DNA from: Methylomagnum ishizawai
GTDB taxonomy: Bacteria > Pseudomonadota > Gammaproteobacteria > Methylococcales > Methylococcaceae
DNA length: 64,000 bases
Direction: 5' to 3'
NCBI RefSeq assembly: GCF_900155475.1
Contig: NZ_FXAM01000001.1
Coordinates: forward strand, 4,164,881-4,228,880
A model generated the notes under the pieces. The model was not told the DNA's origin. It made no database searches and saw nothing but the letters and a program-made list of their open reading frames with translations. Of the stretch, positions 47,001 to 52,140 are shown piece by piece; positions within the stretch are counted from its first letter, which is position 1; every line of letters starts with the position of its first letter. Made by a program: the position numbers and the translations under genes.

Positions 47001-48219
47001 CGTAGTCGATGATGTAGTCGGAACCAGCGTTCTCGCCTTGTTTGAAGATGTAACGGTCTTGGCCAGGGCCGCCGTAGAGCCGGTCGTTGTCTGGGCCACC
47101 GTAGAGGGTGTCGTCGCCTTTCCCACCATCCAAAGTATCGTTGCCCTTACCGCCTGTCAGTTTATTATTACCATCATTGCCGATAATATCATCGTTACCA
47201 TCGCCGCTCTTGGCATCTTCGATATAGTTATTATCATAAATCGCCCCAGTAGGATTATAGGCGATGGCGATATAGTGCCTGTTCGATACGGCCTTTTCTT
47301 TTGTCCAGCTAAACCTGCCAGGTTCGAGGTTGATATGGACCCCTACGGTTTGGTCACTGGCATCGATAGTGTCATTTTCGCCATCCGCGTCCCAGATGGT
47401 ATAGGCGGCGTTGGTGATGGTTGTGTTGTCATCTATTTTTTGCTCGTTGAATTTATAAATATCTTCATCGTCACTACCCGTAGTGGGGTTGGCACCATAG
47501 AGCTTTTGGACCGCTGCGATGTCGAATAGCATAGGTGTGCTGGGCAGCCAACCCTTCGGTAAACGCTCATCTTTTTGATAATCATTCTGAACGCTTCCAA
47601 ACATCACGGAATATAGCTTAACGCTTAAATTATCTGGATTATGATATAATTCTGGATAATCCGTAAGGAATTTATAATATGGCTTATTATCTTCTGGACC
47701 AGATTTTATTGGATGCTTTAACCCAAAAGCATGCCCCAACTCATGCAGTATAACATAATACCCTATCTGTCCCGGGTCAGCCTGTTGATTTTCAGTACCT
47801 AACCTATTACCACCTACATCTTCGTTATTAAGCATAATATCCCCATCAGGGGAATTTGGACCAACCCCACTTACCGTAAATGCACGATGCTGGTCCTTTG
47901 CATTAAAACCAACCTGAAAAATAGAAATATTAGCGATGCTACTGTTTTCTACAACAATAATTTTCGCCACCGCGCCCCATGCCTTAACTGCACTATCCAC
48001 AGCTGTTTTCTGGTTTTTAGATAAAAGATTGATTGTGTCAATTTTTGCATTAGCAATTTGACTAAAATAATCCTCTTTTGAAAGACCAATATAACCATTA
48101 TATAACGAAAGATCATAATTAAATGTATAACTAAAATTTAAGGGCGAACTAGGCGCTTTATACCCATTCCAATATCCATCAATCAAAAATGACTCTATGC
48201 TTTCAAATTTATCGCTCAT
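38098..48219 (-). CDS. Giant RTX protein with N-terminal serralysin-type (M10) zinc protease
   Basis: A 3373-aa secreted protein. Residues 1-300 match serralysins: zinc motif HELGHAFGLKHP (H159, H163, H169), a Met-turn in YSVMFGS, then FDIAAVQKLYGAN and YTIWDADGENDTID. Glycine/aspartate RTX nonapeptides follow, sparse near 340-400 and dense about 540-1150. Five haemolysin-type calcium-binding-related domains (about 1370-1890 and near 2260) end in EFGDG(T/V)(V/L)W. Fourteen modules with the pattern (D/A)N(V/I/L)ENL...GTGNxLxN fill about 1890-3250. The end (IVKDFLSGTDLLLI, LSDYAFGT) resembles a type I secretion signal. There is no Sec signal. ATG 48219 has GAGG 9 nt upstream; ATGs at 48225 and 48234 are possible. 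It overlaps the upstream gene by 11 nt. The 5' kilobase is AT-rich compared with the repeats. Confidence 0.9.
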   Translation of the reverse strand: MSDKFESIESFLIDGYWNGYKAPSSPLNFSYTFNYDLSLYNGYIGLSKEDYFSQIANAKIDTINLLSKNQKTAVDSAVKAWGAVAKIIVVENSSIANISIFQVGFNAKDQHRAFTVSGVGPNSPDGDIMLNNEDVGGNRLGTENQQADPGQIGYYVILHELGHAFGLKHPIKSGPEDNKPYYKFLTDYPELYHNPDNLSVKLYSVMFGSVQNDYQKDERLPKGWLPSTPMLFDIAAVQKLYGANPTTGSDDEDIYKFNEQKIDDNTTITNAAYTIWDADGENDTIDASDQTVGVHINLEPGRFSWTKEKAVSNRHYIAIAYNPTGAIYDNNYIEDAKSGDGNDDIIGNDGNNKLTGGKGNDTLDGGKGDDTLYGGPDNDRLYGGPGQDRYIFKQGENAGSDYIIDYGGDKHDGDGNGQLFYRRADGKDAPLGGNIPASPTGKRGECSGGDGEFIYKFSGEIDDSGAIPADSHGVLTITSLNDPAFKVVLNDFMNGEFGITLQPAPVAYIALNNISTGTGVDNYKNTGDANNNKLLCGPGEDRLEGQDGNDALMAREGNDGLYGGEGNDYLDGGVEDDYLEGGNGNDFLNGCAGADTVRGGDGSDYIFGDADLVVYFGNSFNFGVNPSDPVSWGVYINEGVVSWQSAWGYTSITLPDENSDDHIEAGAGNDEALAGPGDDYVDGGDGGDVIDGGSGGDILLGGKGNDLIIGDGSRGGIVRDIILDPISETLGIQAVDLFPPLPPGSLEVQEAVGNTLYLYVTSQNHGDDYLDGGDGNDSLYGDGGNDILYGGAGDDKMIGDGGYGDSNSGLPSQYHGDDYLDGGDGKDDITGGGGNDVLKGGAGDDRLFGDSDDVAVDYRGDDALDGGAGDDYLRGYEGDDVLEGGDGADRLEADAGNDALSGGEGDDILFGVEGDDSLDGGEGDDTLYGDMGNDILYGGDGTDILVSDDGDDRLDGGGGNDILGGGIGNDILSGGLGNDQAVGGDGADQLDGGDGDDVLLGDMGDDTLAGSLGNDQLQGGDGVDLLDGGDGDDVLFGDTGDDTLAGGLHNDQLQGGDGADLLDSGDGDDVLFGDGDDDTLYGSGGNDVLSGGDGNDDLEDVDGSNSLDGGAGDDRLIAGAGDDSLRAGDGDDWLEGNGGNDYYYGGGGADTYKIVSGSALIQDHDGANTLILAGSGVDLGNSHGAGSTNPTVGIAFSIVNFGGTSPDPIEYGFDGSTNSAVSTYSYPVSGPYLRIQTSDAIVFIEGGLGANLGYLIDGRGNQTPFEFILDQLAMAQGGGPYLGQHSGNWVGTAGNDIANTGLEHYHYVGGTGDDIYYFAGHGNGLYYAKGDGHDVIVGVQVPSQSSPQGIASSSAPSSLGEPSAQSQVSTNSPALLSAGTSSAQPQVSTGNFIRFGAGLNSTNAILSRAGDDLLVAFDGTADQVTVTGYFQDAFLESIEFGDGVLWDATDIANHLTSQLGNGNDVFTGTDYGERILALGGNDAIYGMGGDDTLDGGVGDDNLNGGSGNDTYLFGPGSGQDTVYDYDPAHGNSDTVLMAVGVLPADVAVTGDGTNLYLSLGGGTDRLTLANWLFAFSSNYQIERVAFADGTVWEAPALLATYLLGTNQSDQLVGDAGANLVTGQGGSDVLFGYEDNDTLDGGTGNDQLYGGDGDDTYIFGRGYGMDTLYETASGSDKVLFGAGIQPGDISVGWDDTRNDLILTVKQIGGLSDYLEFKDYLRFDDGRYRVEQFVFADGTVWDIDKLKSFFTTATPQADNLRGFHWDDSLDGLAGNDILQGYEGNDALRGGTGNDQLYGGSGDDIYVFTRGDGQDRITEESGIDSIQLDGIMPADVILARQSDDLFIVVDQGTSILQIVKHFAATDSQIEYLEFGDGTVWDVAAIQAHIPVATADTMIGTAGNDTYTVDHTGDALVEGANQGVDTVLSSISFNLPANIENLTGTGYLGLALVGNSLNNNLTANATGDSLYGEAGNDTLLGGTGNDSLADGEGYNTLSGGAGDDVYDLTFNYSSYSSSNVTEAPGQGDDTIVVNWNYVRLGYGLPDNIENLTIRTSNTYNAQARITGNSLDNLIEGWDVAVFDGGTGADTMIRHAVFNDWAYGGTFYVDNPGDKVYSGSSQDDVISSVDWTLMDNLDNLTLASKSLALNATGNALNNVIKGNQNQNSLYGLGGDDTLYGYGGSDTLVGGTGNDVYYPGVSDTLVELADGGIDTVHSTNSFTLADNLENLVFDPSPYGSSGTGNALNNSLTGNDGNNTLDGRAGADTMVGYGGDDTYRLDNTGDVVVDTVGTDTVYSQFSYSLPDNLENLVLNGTGDDMGTGNSANNRLDGSQNPAPNRLGGGAGDDTYILGVGDEAVEQVGEGMDTVVSDGGFTLGLGLEVGRLSGSAAADLVGNDADNALYGNDGDNIISGGLGNDTIVASRGHDRIDPGLGNDIVLVSAYVPTNTRIASTAAEAGETDILRFERPKSMVDFTRSGDDLICQADTDGAKVTVEDFYAPGGTLIERIEFGDGSVVLPGDLVFNLIDGSAGNDSLVGTAGMDVMNGLGGNDTLSGAGGSDQLNGGDGNDVLDGGTANDRMAGGVGDDTYWADDSNDKAIENPGEGVDTVYSSAGYSLGDNVENLILTGTAAISGTGNALGNRLVGNSAANWLYGGWGNDTYVVGAGDSVVEYANSGWDTVETNQTYTLGDNVERLVLIGTAAIKGTGNSLNNQLVGNAAANTLTGGAGDDVYYVGVGDTITETGSGDWDVVMSDASWVLGANLEELYLVGTATINGTGNSLDNYIEGNAANNVLNGGVGADILLGGLGNDTYVVDNTDDTLLEEIDEGIDTVQSSIDYQLWDEDNIENLTLTGAAAFSGIGSSLNNMLTGNSVANTLTGAEGNDTLDGGIGGDVMYGDIGDDTYMVDSTADVVSENPGEGLDMVRSGIVYTLVADVENLILTGTAPSGTGNDLDNALTGNSTANTLAGAAGNDILDGGAGADKLYGGTGDDTYMVDATTDVVSENPDGGTDTVRSGVAYTLSANIENLILTGTAAINGAGNALDNALTGNAGNNVLDGGAGVDALGGGAGNDTYVVDALGDTVAENAGEGTDLVQSAVDFILGADLEKLTLTGTASINGTGNALNNTLTGNAGNNALDGGGGADSMAGGAGNDSYTVDGAGDTVTESSGAGTDLVFSYVGYTLSANVENLTLVAGAGNLVATGNSLGNILAGNEGDNILDGGAGADTLTGGGGADLFKFGTVSGGIDIVKDFLSGTDLLLINDLTTGLALGDKDGVIDAAKLTTSPGGFAPSNELVVVTGNIVGAITATSAAAVIGSATSAYAKSYAGLFVVDNGVDSALFKFVSSAADATVSATELTLVGTLQGTASTALSDYAFGT

Positions 48220-49399
48220 AGTCATTATCCTCAATGTTATTTATACAATTTATATTGCGTGGCACACACATCCATTTATCCAAATTAATCATTTGGATAA
48301 TTTTTTCTTTAAAACTTGCTAATTGGCCAGCAAAGCTTACACGCTTATATCGACCATTAGCTTCCAAGGAAATAGCATATCCAGAACCATCATGCCCACC
48401 AATCTCATAATTATCTGAGAGATCGAAAAAATCTATCTTCTCACCAGAGGAATACACGCTTGGCCTAGGAATGGATTTGAATTCAGCTAGTAAAGCCCGA
48501 ACATCTTCATGACTAATCTTGGAATAATGATCACCTATTGCCCCTCGTCCACTACCAGGCTTGCCAAAAAAATGCACGGTCCCGTCAGAATAGATTTCCA
48601 CCTTATAGCCAACTACCACATCATTTTCGGTAAGGCTTTCCAAGGTAATAATTGGATGCTCCCGCCTGGTAATCGCAGGTGCCAGGGAAATAACTGCTGG
48701 CTGAATACATTTAAAAATAAGTTGCAAATCTTTTAATTCGCTTTGATTTATTTTAGAGTAGTAATTCCCTGGAAAATGATCAAAATGCATAGTGCCATCA
48801 GCATATATTTCTAAATTACTTAAACTACAATATTTAACATCAAGCTTTTTCAAAGCAATCACTAGCGACTCACCCTGAAGGATCTTGGGTGCCATTTTTG
48901 ATTCAACAAGAAGATTAAGTGCTTTTACCGCCTCATCCCGCTCCACTTCTGTCCTTGCCTTATTTATTGCCTCGCGATATATTTTATTGATAGCCTGAAT
49001 TTGTTTTTCAACCGTTGAGCATTCCCGTCTTAATATACTAGATAACACCTTAAAATCCGCCAACGGAATACGCGCGTAATGCCTACCTACCCCGACTTCT
49101 TGATCCTCCGGCCTATCCGGTCGGCCCAGAAACTCAACGGTGCCATCGGAATAAATCTCCAATGAATAACTAACATAGTGTTCGCCTAGCCGGAGCATTT
49201 CTATTTGGAACTCGGGAGCCTGTTCCAAAACGATGTCCGGCGGTTTCTCCGTAGTTGCTTGGGGCTTGGAATCTTGTGCCATAGCCATGCAGCTATAAAA
49301 CAATCCAGCCGATACTACAAAAGCCCTGACCAACAAACCGAATCTAGGCATCAAAACTAACAAAGCGATATTTTCTTCAGCTTCCGTTATATAACCCAT
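48209..49399 (-). CDS. Exported protein with three DUF6438-like domains
   Basis: A 396-aa protein, exported by a signal sequence whose best form starts at an internal Met (49351), ending SCMAMAQ. The first ATG (49399) has the better ribosome site (AAGGG). Three copies of a beta-rich unit are visible, each with (V/L)EIY(S/A)DGT(V/M)(H/E)F and a following (H/Y)Y(S/A)(K/R)I: about residues 70-135, 185-235 and 255-385. The last is the most complete and ends DKWMCVPRN. This fits DUF6438, whose function is unknown. Codon use is AT-rich. The stop overlaps the RTX protease start, so translation is coupled. A partner, chaperone or inhibitor role towards the protease is a hypothesis. Confidence 0.75.
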   Translation of the reverse strand: MGYITEAEENIALLVLMPRFGLLVRAFVVSAGLFYSCMAMAQDSKPQATTEKPPDIVLEQAPEFQIEMLRLGEHYVSYSLEIYSDGTVEFLGRPDRPEDQEVGVGRHYARIPLADFKVLSSILRRECSTVEKQIQAINKIYREAINKARTEVERDEAVKALNLLVESKMAPKILQGESLVIALKKLDVKYCSLSNLEIYADGTMHFDHFPGNYYSKINQSELKDLQLIFKCIQPAVISLAPAITRREHPIITLESLTENDVVVGYKVEIYSDGTVHFFGKPGSGRGAIGDHYSKISHEDVRALLAEFKSIPRPSVYSSGEKIDFFDLSDNYEIGGHDGSGYAISLEANGRYKRVSFAGQLASFKEKIIQMINLDKWMCVPRNINCINNIEDNDYER

Positions 49400-49432
49400 A
49401 ACAATTACCCTTTGCGCGATGATTTATTCATG

Positions 49433-49471
49433 CCCATGGAATAAATACCTTACCCATATACTGATGAAGCA
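49433..49471 (-). pseudogene. Possible relic of a second RAYT 3' end
   Basis: The minus-strand sequence around 49433-49471 resembles the segment of the neighbouring RAYT gene at about 49628-49668 (GTATNTGG, AAGG, TATTTAT, CCATGG in the same order). It has a one-base gap and stop codons in the matching frame. It may be the remnant of an earlier transposase copy, but the match is short. Confidence 0.35.
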
Positions 49472-49546
49472 TTGAGTTGGACGAATGCCACCCTGCCAAT
49501 CCCAGCGGCCTTCGTCCCCGGCAATCCATCGCCCACAAATGAAACA

Positions 49547-49585
49547 GCCCGCGTAGGTCCGATTAGCGGCAGCGTAATCGGACGG
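49547..49585. repeat. REP element, left copy flanking the RAYT
   Basis: GCCCGCGTAGGTCCGATTAG followed by CGGCAGCGTAATCGGACGG. The inner arms CCGATTA(n)TAATCGG form the REP stem. It begins four bases beyond the RAYT stop codon and is the inverse of the copy at 50140-50176. Confidence 0.85.
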
Positions 49586-49588
49586 TTT

Positions 49589-50119
49589 TCAATCATCACC
49601 CGCCACCGAGATGCTCCCATCGCCGCACCAATCCATGGGATAAATATCCTTCTCCACATACCGATGGAATGTCGAATAAAGCCATTCCGAAACCCGCCGC
49701 ACCCAACCGTGCTTGAGCGGGTTCATATGCACGTAATCCACATGGCGTTCATAATCGGCGTCGTCGCGGATCGCATGTTCCCAATAATGCCGCTGCCATA
49801 TGCCGCGCTCCCCCGCCGCTTGGCGGACTTCGGAACGGCGTTCGGTTTTCGGGCGTGCCCTCGAAAACCCGCTTTTGATCAACCGCCAACGGGTGCTGAA
49901 ATCGCTGTCCCCCGGCGGCAGGGTCCAAATGCAATGCAGGTGTTCAGGCAAGACAACCCAGGCATTTATTTGGAAAGGGTGGTGGTCCCTCACATTCTTC
50001 ACCGTGACAGGTAACAAATCGATTTCGCTCACTAGCAAGTGATTACCACGCCTCTGCAACAAGTTCACGGTGAAAAACCAAGTGCCGCCAGGGATGAACG
50101 CACGTCGATAATTGGGCAT
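49589..50119 (-). CDS. REP-associated tyrosine transposase (RAYT/TnpA-REP)
   Basis: A 176-aa single-strand DNA transposase of the Y1/HUH-related type linked to spread of REP sequences. The metal-binding HUH-like motif is in LPEHLHCIWTLP and the nucleophile tyrosine in HVDYVHMNPLKHGWV. The N-terminus MPNYRRAFIPGGTWFFTVNL is typical. It is flanked by inverted REP copies at 49547-49585 and 50140-50176, so protein and substrate DNA travel together. GC is higher than in the DUF6438-like genes on each side, as expected for an insertion between them. Confidence 0.92.
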   Translation of the reverse strand: MPNYRRAFIPGGTWFFTVNLLQRRGNHLLVSEIDLLPVTVKNVRDHHPFQINAWVVLPEHLHCIWTLPPGDSDFSTRWRLIKSGFSRARPKTERRSEVRQAAGERGIWQRHYWEHAIRDDADYERHVDYVHMNPLKHGWVRRVSEWLYSTFHRYVEKDIYPMDWCGDGSISVAGDD

Positions 50120-50139
50120 ATCTTATTCTTCAATTCATA

Positions 50140-50176
50140 CGTCCGATTACGCTGCGCTAATCGCACCTACGCGGGC
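50140..50176. repeat. REP element, right copy flanking the RAYT
   Basis: CGTCCGATTACGCTGCGCTA followed by ATCGCACCTACGCGGGCT. Compared with the reverse complement of the left copy it differs by one deleted base and one substitution. It stands 20 nt upstream of the RAYT start. Confidence 0.85.
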
Positions 50177-50247
50177 TATCTCCTTCAATTACCCCTTCGA
50201 TAGCTTGTCGCTTTGTGCTACTCATTTCCATAGTCCTATAGTTACCA

Positions 50248-50853
50248 TTAATACCAAACGTGACAACGGTCATGTTTACGATATGAAGGCGGAAAACAGA
50301 CCCACCGTTTAAAATCCACTGTTTTCAGGATCAAATCAGGCAGAATTTTTAAAGCCTTTTCATTCCTATAATTAAAAACAACACTTTTCTTTCTACCATT
50401 ACTATTAATAGTTATTCGCTCTGGCGGCGATGAGTCACTATCGCCAAACCCACTAATATAGCTATTATTTAGATCAAAAAACTTATAATCATCGAACGCC
50501 TTCACTAAGGCGTGAAGTTGCTTTTTATTGATCTGACTATAGCGATGGCCTTGCGTGTAAACACCTTCGCCACCACCTAAATAATGCACCCTTCCACTTG
50601 AAAATACCTCAACAACAACATTAAATAACCCTAGAAACATTATACCGCCTTCACTTTCATAAATAATCACTGGCCTATCTTTTGCGATAGCACTATCTTG
50701 CCAAGCAAACAAAATAGCCATGCACATAAGCATATAAACCCAAAAATTCCATATATTATTAAAACAATATGTTAACCAGCTTGAGGCACAGTAGCGCATC
50801 CACCCGCGCCAAATACGGATTACACTAGTTATTTTTTCAAATTCACCATTCAT
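50248..50853 (-). CDS. DUF6438-like single-domain membrane or exported protein
   Basis: A 201-aa protein related to the last domain of the 48209-49399 product. It has VEVFSSGRVHYLGG, GHRYSQINKKQLHALVKAF, FFDLNNSYISGFG and, near the end, DFKRWVCFPPS. A hydrophobic segment (about 30-54, IWNFWVYMLMCMAILFAW) may be an uncleaved anchor or a long signal peptide ending AIA. The start at 50853 has GGAAG 7 nt upstream. The gene is AT-rich. It lies upstream of the RAYT, with the same direction as the DUF6438-RTX pair. Confidence 0.75.
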   Translation of the reverse strand: MNGEFEKITSVIRIWRGWMRYCASSWLTYCFNNIWNFWVYMLMCMAILFAWQDSAIAKDRPVIIYESEGGIMFLGLFNVVVEVFSSGRVHYLGGGEGVYTQGHRYSQINKKQLHALVKAFDDYKFFDLNNSYISGFGDSDSSPPERITINSNGRKKSVVFNYRNEKALKILPDLILKTVDFKRWVCFPPSYRKHDRCHVWY

Positions 50854-50908
50854 AGCTATCTTCCTTCAGTTTTTAAGCCAATAAATTCATCTAAACAAAC
50901 CAGCCCAC

Positions 50909-51002
50909 GTAGGGCGGAATAGCCGGTACTCCGGCGTATTCCGCCGCATGGTCGGTATTCCACATTCGGCGGAATACGCGAGTACGCTATTCCGCGCCCT
51001 AC
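50909..51002. repeat. BIME-like pair of inverted REP sequences
   Basis: GTAGGGCGGAATAGCCGGTA to the left and its imperfect inverse ending GCTATTCCGCGCCCTAC to the right, with two internal CGGCGGAATA/TATTCCGCCG arms. The whole 94-nt unit can fold into a long cruciform. Its sequence differs from the REPs around the RAYT, so it is probably mobilised by another transposase. Confidence 0.8.
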
Positions 51003-51280
51003 GGCCCTGGAACAGGCGCCACCATCCCCAAACATCCCAACCCGGCCAGGATAGCGAACACCATTGGCTTAAATACCCCGAACCCAGGCCGATCCCACCC
51101 CATAATTTGGTCAAATCAGCCGATTCCCGCTTAAGATGGTTGACCAGGACCAATCTTGCGCTTTTTTGCGCTAGCTTGTATGTAGGCATAGGCTAATTTT
51201 TTTGTAGGATTTTCCCTACAAGGCGAAGATATCCGACTCATAACCCATACGTCTGCTGAGCCCCGATCCGGCCAGGCATA

Positions 51281-51307
51281 AAAAAAGCGTCCCCCAGGAC
51301 GCCTTTT
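51281..51307 (-). terminator. Intrinsic terminator of the toxin-antitoxin operon
   Basis: On the minus strand a stem GGACGC(n)GCGTCC (51287-51302) is followed by a long T-tract. It lies about 57 nt after the toxin stop codon and shares its core with the terminators at 38013 and 52089. Confidence 0.85.
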
Positions 51308-51363
51308 AGAAATCCGGCGGATTCCTCCGCCATACGCAACATATCAAACCGGAAACACCACTA

Positions 51364-51750
51364 TCATTCCCATATCGCCCCCGCGAAACTATTGCGGATC
51401 GTCTCGTCATAGGTAATCAACCCCGCACCACCGGCAATCGCCTGGGCCACGATCAATCGGTCGAACGGATCGCGGGTCCAGGTCAGGGTCAAGGCGATCC
51501 GGGCCACATCGTGGAATGCCTCGTCGGCGGGCCTCAAGGAAAACACCGGCTCCAGCGCTCCCAATACCCGCGCCGGCGGCACCCGTACCCGGCCAATCTC
51601 GTGCAAATAGCCCAGTTCCAATTCCACCATCGGCGAATAGCGTAACACGGCCCCGTCCAGCAATCCGCGCACCCGTGGCGGCCATGCCCGATCCGTATCT
51701 TGGAACAACCACAGCACAATATGCGTGTCGAGGTGAACCCATGGCGTCAT
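51364..51750 (-). CDS. PIN-domain toxin, VapC-like
   Basis: A 128-aa PIN-domain ribonuclease, toxin half of a type II toxin-antitoxin pair. Acidic site residues are visible in VHLDTHIVLW (Asp), MVELELGYL (Glu), TRDPFDRLIVAQA (Asp pair) and LITYDETI (Asp). The start at 51750 overlaps the antitoxin stop (ATGA). An upstream in-frame ATG at 51816 is inside the antitoxin and rejected. It ends before a strong terminator. Confidence 0.9.
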   Translation of the reverse strand: MTPWVHLDTHIVLWLFQDTDRAWPPRVRGLLDGAVLRYSPMVELELGYLHEIGRVRVPPARVLGALEPVFSLRPADEAFHDVARIALTLTWTRDPFDRLIVAQAIAGGAGLITYDETIRNSFAGAIWE

Positions 51751-52019
51751 GGCGATTCCCCCGGCGGTTCCCGCAAACGGGCCTCCCAATCGTCCCGCCA
51801 CGCCGCTTCGTCCCAAGGCGAAAACCCGGCCAAATCAGCGGACGGGCCAACGACGGCATCACGTTGCGGCTGGAAACGCGCCAAGCGCGGCGCGGGTTCG
51901 GCCCGGCTGATCACGAAACGGGTGCTTTTCAGCTCGATTTCCACCGGCTCGCCCGTGGCCTCGATCCCATGCAGCACCTCGAAAAGCTGCTTGCGCAGCT
52001 GGGTTGCGCTAATCGCCAT
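51747..52019 (-). CDS. Antitoxin of the Phd/YefM or VapB kind
   Basis: A 90-aa protein with an N-terminal DNA-binding region resembling prevent-host-death antitoxins (MAISATQLRKQLFEVLHGIE, then GEPVEIELKSTRFVISR). The C-terminal half (DEAAWRDDWEARLREPPG) would wrap the toxin. It is the first gene of the pair and probably represses its own promoter, located in the 50 bp before 52019, where GATGTACGCTCCTGTCG and TGGATGTACGCTGATC repeat the word GATGTACGCT. Confidence 0.85.
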   Translation of the reverse strand: MAISATQLRKQLFEVLHGIEATGEPVEIELKSTRFVISRAEPAPRLARFQPQRDAVVGPSADLAGFSPWDEAAWRDDWEARLREPPGESP

Positions 52020-52020
52020 G

Positions 52021-52052
52021 ATGTACGCTCCTGTCGTTTATGGATGTACGCT
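52021..52052. promoter_or_regulatory. Direct repeat before the antitoxin gene (candidate operator)
   Basis: The word ATGTACGCT occurs at 52021 and again about 23 bases later (52044), immediately upstream of the antitoxin start. Antitoxins of this type bind repeated words at their own promoter, so autoregulation is a reasonable inference. Confidence 0.45.
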
Positions 52053-52088
52053 GATCCTAGCACATCGAACCCGGACCATGGCCCCAAT

Positions 52089-52117
52089 AAAAAAGGCGTC
52101 CCCTGGGACGCCTTTTT
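52089..52117 (-). terminator. Intrinsic terminator of the mltD-like gene
   Basis: AAAAGGCGTCCC (52091-52102) with GGGACGCCTTTT (52105-52116). On the minus strand a T-rich tract follows. It lies about 25 nt after the mltD-like stop codon and upstream of the antitoxin promoter. Confidence 0.88.
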
Positions 52118-52140
52118 CCATAGCCGCCAATAAACCCCAC

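Larger units (their letters stand above)
50854..51363. other. 510-nt stretch with repeats but no supported gene
   Basis: It contains a paired REP array (50909-51002), an AT-rich patch around 51190-51225 with promoter-like sequence, and the terminator of the toxin gene (51281-51307). A 100-codon minus-strand frame (50887-51189) crosses the repeats and is not believed. Confidence 0.6.

Noticed and set aside
49450-49659. A 69-codon minus-strand frame overlapping the RAYT 3' end
   Set aside because: It is out of frame with the RAYT and covers the REP copy. It is better explained as chance.
50887-51189. A 100-codon minus-strand frame
   Set aside because: It crosses the REP pair at 50909-51002 and has no ribosome site or recognisable domain.
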